DNA of 64,000 nt. It comes from Fen-549 sp050011315 (GTDB taxonomy: Bacteria; Actinomycetota; Thermoleophilia; Gaiellales; Gaiellaceae). Where the stretch lies: contig JBEKJI010000004.1 in NCBI GenBank assembly GCA_050011315.1, positions 124,001-188,000 on the forward strand. Direction: 5' to 3'. The position numbers and the translations under genes are program-made. The notes under the pieces are model-generated. The model made no database searches. It saw nothing but the letters and a program-made list of their open reading frames with translations, and was not told where the DNA came from. Below are positions 41,384 to 48,221 of this stretch, piece by piece; within the stretch, counting starts at the first letter, position 1, and each line of letters opens with the position of its first letter.

Positions 41384-41634
41384 CGCTCCCGCCGCTCCCG
41401 TACATCGCGCAGCTGCCGTCTGACCTCGTCCCAACCCGTCCCGGGCTCGGCCGGCGGCGCCGAGACCGGCACCGCGCCCGCGAGCTCGAGCAGATCGGCC
41501 GTCCGCGCCAGCTCGGCGCGCTCACCGACGACCCGAAAGACGACCCGGTCGCCCTCCCGCAGCTTCAGGGTGTCCCGCACCGCTTTGGGCACGGTCACCT
41601 GGCCCTTGCTCGTCATCCGGGACACGACATCCAT
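41380..41634 (-). CDS. AbrB-type antitoxin (VapB-type)
   Basis: An 84-residue antitoxin. The N-terminal 45 residues form a SpoVT/AbrB swapped-hairpin DNA-binding domain (SRMTSKGQVTVPKAVRDTLK, then REGDRVVFRVVG). The C-terminal tail (EVRRQLRDVRERRER) should wrap the toxin. It overlaps the PIN toxin gene by four bases. A 26-bp region with inverted 7-bp arms lies just before its start and is the probable autoregulatory operator. Confidence 0.88.
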   Translation of the reverse strand: MDVVSRMTSKGQVTVPKAVRDTLKLREGDRVVFRVVGERAELARTADLLELAGAVPVSAPPAEPGTGWDEVRRQLRDVRERRER

Positions 41635-41640
41635 TGCGTT

Positions 41641-41666
41641 TCCTTACTTCGCGGTAAAGGTAAGGA
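41641..41666 (-). promoter_or_regulatory. Candidate VapB operator
   Basis: TCCTTAC (41641-41647) and GTAAGGA (41660-41666) form an inverted repeat seven bases upstream of the antitoxin ATG. AbrB-type antitoxins repress their own operon through such sites. The position fits, but binding is not shown. Confidence 0.6.
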
Positions 41667-41779
41667 TACCTCGATACTGATCGACCCGTAGCGGCGCGTT
41701 TCTCGTTTTCCCCCAGGAAAACCGCTGTTTTTCGCCGATCTGCGAACTGTCGTCTTGGCCGGCGCTTAACGTGGCTTCC

Positions 41780-42712
41780 ATGCAGGCGCCGGTTCTCTTC
41801 CTTGGCGAGACACTCGTTGACCTGATCTGCGAGCGCCCGCTCGAGGACTGGTCACAGGCCGACTCGTTCGTGCCTCACTGCGGCGGTGCGCCGACCAATG
41901 CCGCCATCACCGCGGCGCGTTGCGGTGCCTCGGTCGCGCTCGCCGGCGGCGTCGGCGACGACCACTGGGGACGCTGGCTCGAGACGAGACTGCTCGCGGA
42001 GAGAATCGATCTGCGCTGGTGGCGGCGTCTGAGCGGCGTACAGACCGCCGTCGCCTTCGACGTTATCGACATGCAGGGCGTGCCCGACTTCCTCATTTAC
42101 GGTCAGGGGATCGAGCCGGCGCTGGAGGCGCTCGAGCCGGATCTGGAAGCCGCCGTCTCGGCCTGCGTCGCGCTCGAGCTCGGCTCGAACACGCTCGTCG
42201 GCAAACGCGAGCGGGAGATCTCCGAACGAGCTCGCGAGCTGGCGCTCACGCAGGGGAAACCGCTGCTCGTAGACGTCAACCTGCGCCTTGGCCGCTGGGG
42301 AAGCCCCGCTCAGGCCGCGCAAGCGGTGCGATCGCTCTGTGCAGGCGCATTTCTACTCAAGGTGAACGGCGAGGAAGCGCGCCTGCTGAGCGGAGAGAAC
42401 GACCCTGCCGGCGCCGCCGAGACGCTCTGCGCCGATCTCGGAGCGAGAATCGCCGTGGTGACGCTTGGTGCGGAGGGAGCGCTGATACGTGGCGAGGCGG
42501 AGGGCGATGTTCCCGGCGTGGCCGCTAACGCCGTCGACACCACCGGCGCCGGCGACGTGCTGCTCGGAGTGCTCGTGGCGACGCTGGCAAGCTCGCGCTT
42601 CGATCCCGGCGCGGCGGCGCGGGCGTTACCGCTCGCCGTCGCAACCGCTGCGCGCTCCACCGAAAGCTACGGCGCCGTCGACGCCCTTGCGCCGACGATC
42701 GACCTTGATTGA
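41780..42712 (+). CDS. PfkB-family carbohydrate kinase
   Basis: A 310-residue ribokinase-fold sugar kinase. FLGETLVDLICERP and CGGAPTNAAITAARCGASVA (first PfkB signature, substrate side) and DTTGAGDVLLGVLVA (second signature, GAGD anion hole and catalytic Asp) are present. The start pattern (LGETLVD) and mid-region PLLVDVNLRLGRWG resemble fructokinases and 2-keto-3-deoxygluconate kinases. The specific sugar is unknown. ATG 41780 is preferred to GTG 41771. No sugar-transport or catabolic genes are adjacent. Confidence 0.9.
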   Translation: MQAPVLFLGETLVDLICERPLEDWSQADSFVPHCGGAPTNAAITAARCGASVALAGGVGDDHWGRWLETRLLAERIDLRWWRRLSGVQTAVAFDVIDMQGVPDFLIYGQGIEPALEALEPDLEAAVSACVALELGSNTLVGKREREISERARELALTQGKPLLVDVNLRLGRWGSPAQAAQAVRSLCAGAFLLKVNGEEARLLSGENDPAGAAETLCADLGARIAVVTLGAEGALIRGEAEGDVPGVAANAVDTTGAGDVLLGVLVATLASSRFDPGAAARALPLAVATAARSTESYGAVDALAPTIDLD

Positions 42713-43029
42713 AGCGATTTCTTCGACCGTTATTACGTTACGGTGCTCCGAATGCACTACGAAATCTATTCTCCGTTATTCGTCAGACATTACCGGGTTT
42801 CGTATAAGCCGCACTTATGCCGCGGCAACGCACCGTAAGCACGTAACGTAGCGTATTCGCCGATCGCCACAGAACCCGATCGTTCGACGGCGCGCGAGCG
42901 TTGGCGCGGAATGCGAGACGTTGTCTCGTCTGAAGCCGAGGTCATCTGAGAGAACGAGCAACCGTTCGCTCACACGAATCGTGAACCAGAGTTCGATGAC
43001 CTCAGATATCTACACCGCTAGGAATGTGA
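42713..43029. other. AT-richer convergent gap with nested inverted repeats
   Basis: A 317-bp gap between convergent genes, with markedly more A+T than its surroundings. Inverted repeats include GAGACGTTGTCTC at 42915-42927, CACGAATCGTG near 42973, and GAGGTCATC/GATGACCTC (42938-42946 and 42995-43003) enclosing the latter. No coding frame was found. It may be a bidirectional termination region or a small structured RNA. Confidence 0.5.
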
Positions 43030-43647
43030 TCAATGAACTACGAACGATTCCGTGACGTTATTACAGGCGTTCAATACGTCACTTCGCGTATCGAGAGTAT
43101 ATATGCATTCGACGAAAAACACCCTGTGAACCTTAAATGCGACGTAGGCATCGATCTCTCTCGTCTCTCCGGCGCTCGTTCCGGATCGGTGATAGCGGAG
43201 CGCGGGCGCGCCGGCGAGCGACGACTTCCGCCAGTCCGTCGGCGGATACTGCCATTTTGCCGCCGCGCGTTTGTACTCCGACTCGATCGCGTTCAGGTTA
43301 CTGGAGGTGATCTTCTCGTTGATGGACTGCTGAGATACGGCGATCACCGCGAGTCCGGTCTGACCGTGGACGGCCGTCTGGAAGCTACGCCCTTCGACTT
43401 TGAACGAGTCACCACTCTCGACTAGCCAGCCGTGCGGAACCTTGTAGGAGTAGGCGGAACCCTTCGGTGAGATCGTCTTGCCCTGGTCGCTCGACCAGGA
43501 CGCCGAGCAACCGGCAAGAAGTGCCGCGACCAGTGCCGCGCCGAGCAGCCAAACAGCTCCGGCGCGAGCTTTCGACCTGGTGAGAGTCGGTTTGAGCATG
43601 TCCGTCGCGGTCGTAGCGGGTCGCTCTGACGAGAGGGTCGACGCCAT
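43030..43647 (-). CDS. PsbP-like lipoprotein
   Basis: A 205-residue lipoprotein. After a 40-residue N-terminal region a hydrophobic segment ends in a lipobox, AALLAGCSAS, so it is exported and lipid-anchored. The mature part has SAYSYKVPHGWLVESGDSFK, a typical start of the PsbP/LpqN-like alpha-beta-alpha fold, and ends FVECIYTLDTRSDVLNACNN with two Cys that could pair. AAAGGA lies before the ATG at 43647, which excludes longer frames overlapping the upstream gene. It is 14 bp after the SGNH-like gene and thus in one operon with it. Function unknown. Confidence 0.78.
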   Translation of the reverse strand: MASTLSSERPATTATDMLKPTLTRSKARAGAVWLLGAALVAALLAGCSASWSSDQGKTISPKGSAYSYKVPHGWLVESGDSFKVEGRSFQTAVHGQTGLAVIAVSQQSINEKITSSNLNAIESEYKRAAAKWQYPPTDWRKSSLAGAPALRYHRSGTSAGETREIDAYVAFKVHRVFFVECIYTLDTRSDVLNACNNVTESFVVH

Positions 43648-43661
43648 CGTTTTCCTTTCGT

Positions 43662-45014
43662 TTACGTGCTGCTGCTTGCCGCCCAGCGGTGGTAGTAGAA
43701 GTTGAGCAGATCGATGAACTCGCCGGTGGCCTTGAGATTGCCCGCTCGCGAGGGGTGGCTGTCGCCGGTTGGATAGGCCGAGAAGTTGTTCGCCACGGTG
43801 TGGCTGTGCTGAACTGCCCCGTTCCACCAACGATGATGGTTCCCGCTCGCCTTTCCGAGATCGTTGGTGCCGGGGCTGCCTCCGTTACTGGTCAGGACAT
43901 TGAAGAAATCAAATACGGCCACATTCTTATACGGATAATTCGCCAGCCATTTGCTCGTCAGCCAGTCCGCGATCGCACGAGCGTTGGCGGCGTGCACGGC
44001 ATCGGTCGCGTTTTTGGCGAGGGGCGGAGAGACGATCAGAACGAAGAGTTTGTCCTGATGCGCAGCGAAATAAGTGAGGATGTCGTTGTAGATACCCTTG
44101 ACATTGGCCACCGTCATGGCGGCCGAGCCCGCGTCCTGTCCTCGCAGTGGATTGTTTCCCGTCTTAGGCGAGTCGCTCGGGTTACCGGAGATATACGAGT
44201 TCGGAAAACACGACTTGAACATTATGACTTCGTTTTCCCGGCTTGGATCGGGATCGGTGGCGCGACGCGAGTAAGAAGCGTGCTGACCGGACTCCGTGTA
44301 CAAGGCGTTCAGATAGGTGTGACTACTCGAACCGCGGAACCACAACCACCAGTCGCCGATGTCGGTCTTGTCGCCGATGCTGTCCGGTCCCCAGCCGTAA
44401 TTGGTGTCACTGACGAAGTAGTTGTTGTTCTCGAGAGCGATGCCCAATTCGCCGTTGTCGTCGCTCAACCAGTTCTCACCGGTGGAATGGTGGATGAAAA
44501 TGAGCTTGACCGTATTTCCCGGCCGATCGTGACGGGCCGATGTAACCGGAGGCGCGGCGACAACCTGGAAGGGCAGCGAAACACGGTTGGCGTCGGCGCT
44601 GAGCTCGAGGCGATAGCGTCCGAGCTTGACCGGCTTGGTGCCGAAGAGCACCTTCACGGTCGTGGAGTGCGAGCCTGTGAAGTGGCCCGTGCGCGTGACG
44701 TTGCGCAGGGTCTGCCACGTCGTCCCGCTCTTGAGCAGGAGCTTGAAGCCGAATCTGGAGCTCGCCGGCGAAAAGCGGTATTCGACCTTCGTCATGCTCG
44801 CGCTGGCGGGCGCGAAGCTCGTCTTGCTCAGATGGGCCCCGCGGATCTTGCCCGAGTGCCCCGCACCGGCAGCGCCCGAGGCGCCTCCGAGCATCAGCGC
44901 AAGCAGCAATCCGCCTAGAAGGAGAACGGAGACGGCGAATCTCACTCGAGCGGGAATCATCGAAAGGGCTCGGTGCCCGCGACGCCCGGTCTGTCTGGGG
45001 GTCTGATCTCTCAT
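43662..45014 (-). CDS. Secreted SGNH-like hydrolase with N-terminal surface domain
   Basis: A 450-residue exported protein. Hydrophobic segment at about 26-45, then a 95-residue beta domain (about 57-152; LSKTSFAPASASMTKVEYRF, YRLELSADANRVSLPF) that clearly matches the C-terminal domain of the FG-GAP(A) protein. The rest (about 168-450) has LIFIHHSTGENWL at the start and PTGDSHPSRAGN near the end, positioned like the Ser and Asp/His blocks of SGNH/GDSL hydrolases, so an esterase or deacetylase acting on a surface polymer is possible. That is an inference from two motifs. ATG 45014 has AGGTG upstream. It is co-transcribed with the PsbP-like lipoprotein gene. Confidence 0.7.
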   Translation of the reverse strand: MRDQTPRQTGRRGHRALSMIPARVRFAVSVLLLGGLLLALMLGGASGAAGAGHSGKIRGAHLSKTSFAPASASMTKVEYRFSPASSRFGFKLLLKSGTTWQTLRNVTRTGHFTGSHSTTVKVLFGTKPVKLGRYRLELSADANRVSLPFQVVAAPPVTSARHDRPGNTVKLIFIHHSTGENWLSDDNGELGIALENNNYFVSDTNYGWGPDSIGDKTDIGDWWLWFRGSSSHTYLNALYTESGQHASYSRRATDPDPSRENEVIMFKSCFPNSYISGNPSDSPKTGNNPLRGQDAGSAAMTVANVKGIYNDILTYFAAHQDKLFVLIVSPPLAKNATDAVHAANARAIADWLTSKWLANYPYKNVAVFDFFNVLTSNGGSPGTNDLGKASGNHHRWWNGAVQHSHTVANNFSAYPTGDSHPSRAGNLKATGEFIDLLNFYYHRWAASSST

Positions 45015-45640
45015 TTCACACCTGCCGGGATTCGAGGTTGGCGGGCGTCGAGGAGCTAATCGGCAGCGGCCCCCGATGCTTCAACCCCTATTCGGTTGCA
45101 GGGAGAATACGGGACGGATTAGCTCCGTCTCACAGGTGTGTGGTCGTTACGGCTAGGAGACAGGAAGTGCTCGTATCGACAGAGATACGGGCGCGACCAG
45201 GGCCTATCTCGTTAGGCATGCGCGCTCGAAGGGGTTGAGCCGTGGATGCCAGGGGCCGGACGGCCCGTGAAGACGCACTGGTAGTGCGACAAGCGGTCTG
45301 GGCGGGCACTGGCGCCGCGGGGCGGCCGCTTCGGGCGTGTAGGCCTGGCGGGATAGGCCCTAAGACAACTCATCGCGCCGCCGAGCGCGGCCAGGCGGTG
45401 GGGTGCTTCATTTAAACCGAGCTCGAAGGGCGGTATTCCGGGTCCGTACGTCACGATTGGACTCCCTATCCATGAAACTGGCAAGCGGATGCTTTAGTTC
45501 TTCGCCCTCGGAACAGAGATCGGTGAGCTGCGTAGCGCTTGTTTCAGGCGCGAGCCGCGTGCCAGGCCACTATCCCGAGCTGGTAGCAAAGCCGGTTTCC
45601 TCCTCGCACCAGTCGGAATGCTTATGTACTCTGGGCGACC
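45015..45640. other. Intergenic region with mosaic repeat, left of the glycosidase gene
   Basis: A 626-bp gap. Its left part should hold the promoter of the SGNH-like operon; 45221-45440 is a mosaic repeat copy; 45441-45640 leads into the glycosidase gene and holds no clear ribosome binding site. Short frames crossing it show no recognisable product. Confidence 0.6.
45221..45440 (+). repeat. Dispersed mosaic repeat, copy 4 (modules X-W-Z)
   Basis: Module X (CTCGAAGGGGTTGAGCCGTG) leads to module W at 45257-45365 (GACGCACTGGTAGTGCGACA ... GCCTGGCGGGATAGGCCC) and then module Z (GCCGCCGAGCGCGGCCAGGC). Module W is almost identical, in inverse orientation, to 47393-47500. Module order differs from the copy at 47.4 kb. 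Confidence 0.75.
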
Positions 45641-47167
45641 ATGAGCCGCGTCATCCGAGGCAGTCTCATACTCGTCGCTACCGTCGCAACCGCGGCGGCC
45701 GCTCCGGGAGCGCAGAAAGCGCCGATCGTCAAGGCAGGCGCAGGACCGCTTGTCACCAGCGTCTCGTATGTGCATATGGCCTCCAGCGCGGATACCGAGA
45801 CCGAGCTCGAGCACATACGGGCGGCCGGCGCAAAGTTCGTGCGGATCTTTGTCCACTGGTCGTCGGTCGCGCCTTCGGGATCGGTGGTACCCGCCGGTTT
45901 CCAGGCACGGAACCCGGCCGATTCCGACTACCACTGGCAGCCCTACGACGATGACATACGAGCGATATCGAACGCCGGTCTGGAGCCGATCGTGACCATC
46001 TCGATCGCACCGGTCTGGGCGGAGGGCGCCGCCGTGACGTCATATTCACCCGGGTCCTACCAGCCTAGCCCAACCGCCCTGGCGGACTTCGCGACGGCCG
46101 CGGCGATACGTTACGGCGGGAGCTTCGAGGGCCTTCCCCGCGTACGTTACTGGTCGATCTGGAACGAGCCCAACCTTACTTTCTTCCTGAGCCCTCTGAC
46201 CGTGAACGGAAAGCCGTTCCAGCCGAACTGGTACCGAGCGATGCTCAACGCCTCGGCCGACGCCATCCACTCGGTGAATGCCGACAACGTCGTGATCGGG
46301 GGAGAGACGGCTCCGTTCTGGGAACCCCAGCAACCGCAAACGGCGCCGCTCGGCTTCATGGAGGATGTTCTCTGCATCTCCGAGAAGAAGGTTCGCAACA
46401 AGATGACCCACGAGGTTCAGACGATCTACACGTCGGCCTGCAAGCAGCGCGCCAAGTTCGACGTCTGGGCGCATCACCCCTACACAGAAGGCGGCCCCAC
46501 TCACCGGGCGAGCGTCCACGGAAATGCTTCGCTCGGCGATATGGGCGAGATGCGGGCGGTCCTCAACGCCGCCATTCGTGCCAAGCACGTCGTGTCGAAG
46601 CAGAAGAGGATCCAACTCTGGATAAACGAGTTCAGCTGGGAATCGAACCCGCCCGATCCAGGGGGCGTTCCCGTTCGGCTCGAGGCGCGCTGGGTCTCAC
46701 AAGCTCTCTATCAGGCGTGGAGGGCCGGGGTGAGCCTCTTCACCTGGTATCAAATCCGCGATGATCCAGTCTCACAGATGGTGGCGCAGTCAGGCCTCTA
46801 CTATCGCAACGACAGCGGCACAGCATCGGATCTCGCCAAGCCGGCGCTGCGTGCCTTTCGCTTCCCGTTCATCGCCTCGCGCCAGCCGAAGAACATGATC
46901 TTTCTCTGGGGCCGAACGCCGACCAGCGCTGCAGAAAACGTCTTGATCGAGCGCAAATCCGGCACAGAATGGAAGCTGATCAAGAGGCTCGAGGCCAATC
47001 GCGACGGAATCTTCAAGGCCCGGATCGACGAGCCGGCGAAAACGACGTACCTCAGGGCTCGCCTCGCCAATGATCGCGACGTGTCCGTTCCGTTCTCGCT
47101 GAAGACGCCCAAGGAGACCTGGGCGGGTTGTGTGTGGGGCTCGCCGTGCCCACACGCTGATGAGTAA
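45641..47167 (+). CDS. Secreted clan-A-like glycoside hydrolase
   Basis: A 508-residue exported protein with a predicted TIM-barrel. The signal segment is LILVATVATAAAAPGAQ. The general acid/base is probably Glu175 in YWSIWNEPN and the nucleophile Glu330 in LWINEFSW, the pattern of clan A families such as GH5, GH39 and their relatives. Other barrel landmarks are AKFVRIFVHWSSV and FDVWAHHPY. A 65-residue beta domain ends the protein (EWKLIKRLEANRDGIFKARI). Substrate unknown; a beta-linked polysaccharide is likely, and the exopolysaccharide locus begins 1 kb downstream. It is flanked by inverted 108-bp repeats. Confidence 0.85.
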   Translation: MSRVIRGSLILVATVATAAAAPGAQKAPIVKAGAGPLVTSVSYVHMASSADTETELEHIRAAGAKFVRIFVHWSSVAPSGSVVPAGFQARNPADSDYHWQPYDDDIRAISNAGLEPIVTISIAPVWAEGAAVTSYSPGSYQPSPTALADFATAAAIRYGGSFEGLPRVRYWSIWNEPNLTFFLSPLTVNGKPFQPNWYRAMLNASADAIHSVNADNVVIGGETAPFWEPQQPQTAPLGFMEDVLCISEKKVRNKMTHEVQTIYTSACKQRAKFDVWAHHPYTEGGPTHRASVHGNASLGDMGEMRAVLNAAIRAKHVVSKQKRIQLWINEFSWESNPPDPGGVPVRLEARWVSQALYQAWRAGVSLFTWYQIRDDPVSQMVAQSGLYYRNDSGTASDLAKPALRAFRFPFIASRQPKNMIFLWGRTPTSAAENVLIERKSGTEWKLIKRLEANRDGIFKARIDEPAKTTYLRARLANDRDVSVPFSLKTPKETWAGCVWGSPCPHADE

Positions 47168-47710
47168 CCTCGCGCGCGCATCCCACCCGCCAAGATGGTG
47201 AGACGCGTTTTTATGCGAACAGAGGCGCTCTCTCCATGGGGCGCTCGCGGCCAGGATGGAATTCGATCTCCGCGTGCTGCGGAAGTGACCCCCGCGACTT
47301 CTAGGACATGCGGCTCGTGCTCTGGTGCGAAGCGGACGGCGACCCGGGGCGAGATACCGAGCCGCTGGGCGCGATCAGGTAGCGGAGCGGTTCTTAGGGC
47401 CTATCCCGCCAGGCCTACACGCCCGAAGCGGCCGCCCCGCGGCGCCAGTGCCCGCCCAGACCGTTTGTCGCACTACCAGTGCGCCTTCACGGCCCGTCCG
47501 ACTTTTGGAACTCGTCTCGAAACGAAGCACTCCATCGCCTGGCCGCGCTCGGCGGCTCGGGTGCGTTGTCCTCGGTCGCGCCCGTAGCCGCCGGCTACGA
47601 ACGCGACGCTGCGTCCTAGCCTCGCATCCACCAATCACACCCAGTCGACGGGTCTTCATTCCGAGACGAGCTCTTGGCATCCACGGCTCAACCCCTTCGA
47701 CCGCGCACCC
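47168..47710. other. Intergenic region, mostly mosaic repeat
   Basis: A 543-bp gap. From 47393 to 47707 it is a full copy of the mosaic repeat on the minus strand. 47168-47392 holds nothing recognisable. No gene was found. Confidence 0.6.
47393..47707 (-). repeat. Dispersed mosaic repeat, copy 5 (modules X-Y-Z-W)
   Basis: This is the longest copy. On the minus strand: X (TCGAAGGGGTTGAGCCGTGG), Y (GAAGACCCGTCGACTGGGTG), Z (GCCGCCGAGCGCGGCCAGGC, GGAGTGCTTCGTTT) and W (47393-47500; GGCGCACTGGTAGTGCGACA ... CTGGCGGGATAGGCCC). W is the inverted partner of 45257-45365, with the glycosidase gene between them. Confidence 0.75.
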
Positions 47711-48193
47711 CTAACGGGATAGGCCCTTATTCCTGGCTATTAGCGCAGCCGCCACCGAGATGATTGCGAGGCCGACGAGGAGTCCGAGCGAGCGACGCCC
47801 TCCGCCCAGGAGAGATTCGCACATCTCTTTCAGGCTTGCGGCGAACGACGCGCCGGGTAGCGTGGGGCTCACTCGCGCGCTCCCGGTCGGGGCGAGCTTC
47901 GCTTCCGGAGCGCCGAACGCCGACGACGTCGCGACCTCCCTCAACGCCGCCGCGAGCGGTCGGTTCACCGTTTCGAGAGCGCGAGCCGAGCCTCGCGAGA
48001 GTGGCGTGGTCCTGTCCCCGGGAGTCGCATTCCCATTCCCTGTCGGGACGAACTCCACGTACTGGTCGACGGCTGATGGAGTATCCGAGAGCGTTGCGGC
48101 GCCCGCGGCGCCCGCGGTCAGGGAAGCGAGAGCGAGAACTAATGCGGCTACCAAGAGACGAGCGGCCGAGGTCAGAGGTTCGTCTCCTTTCAT
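47711..48193 (-). CDS. Hypothetical exported protein with C-terminal membrane helix
   Basis: A 160-residue protein. It has a signal peptide (LLVAALVLALASLTAGAAGA), a low-complexity extracellular part (Ala, Pro, Thr and Ser, with DQYVEFVPTGNGNATPGDRT), and a C-terminal membrane helix (LGLLVGLAIISVAAALIA) followed by a basic tail RNKGLSR. This is like many small cell-surface proteins anchored by a sorting-type tail, though no LPxTG motif is present. It is divergent from the O-antigen ligase gene by only 28 bp. The family is not recognised. Confidence 0.6.
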   Translation of the reverse strand: MKGDEPLTSAARLLVAALVLALASLTAGAAGAATLSDTPSAVDQYVEFVPTGNGNATPGDRTTPLSRGSARALETVNRPLAAALREVATSSAFGAPEAKLAPTGSARVSPTLPGASFAASLKEMCESLLGGGRRSLGLLVGLAIISVAAALIARNKGLSR

Positions 48194-48221
48194 CTCGTGC
48201 GCCAGGTTAGTCTACTAGCGC

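Noticed and set aside
43689..44918. Plus-strand open frame (409 codons) opposite the SGNH-like gene
   Set aside because: No signal, domain or ribosome binding site; the minus-strand product has a signal segment and a domain shared with another protein in the window.
45403..45954. Plus-strand frame overlapping the start of the glycosidase gene
   Set aside because: It runs through repeat module Z and then out of frame with the glycosidase; its product is Arg-rich with no motif.
45221..47707. Insertion sequence carrying the glycosidase gene
   Set aside because: The inverted flanks look like IS ends, but there is no transposase, no short target duplication was seen, and the same module occurs singly at 10.7 kb; recorded as a repeat family instead.
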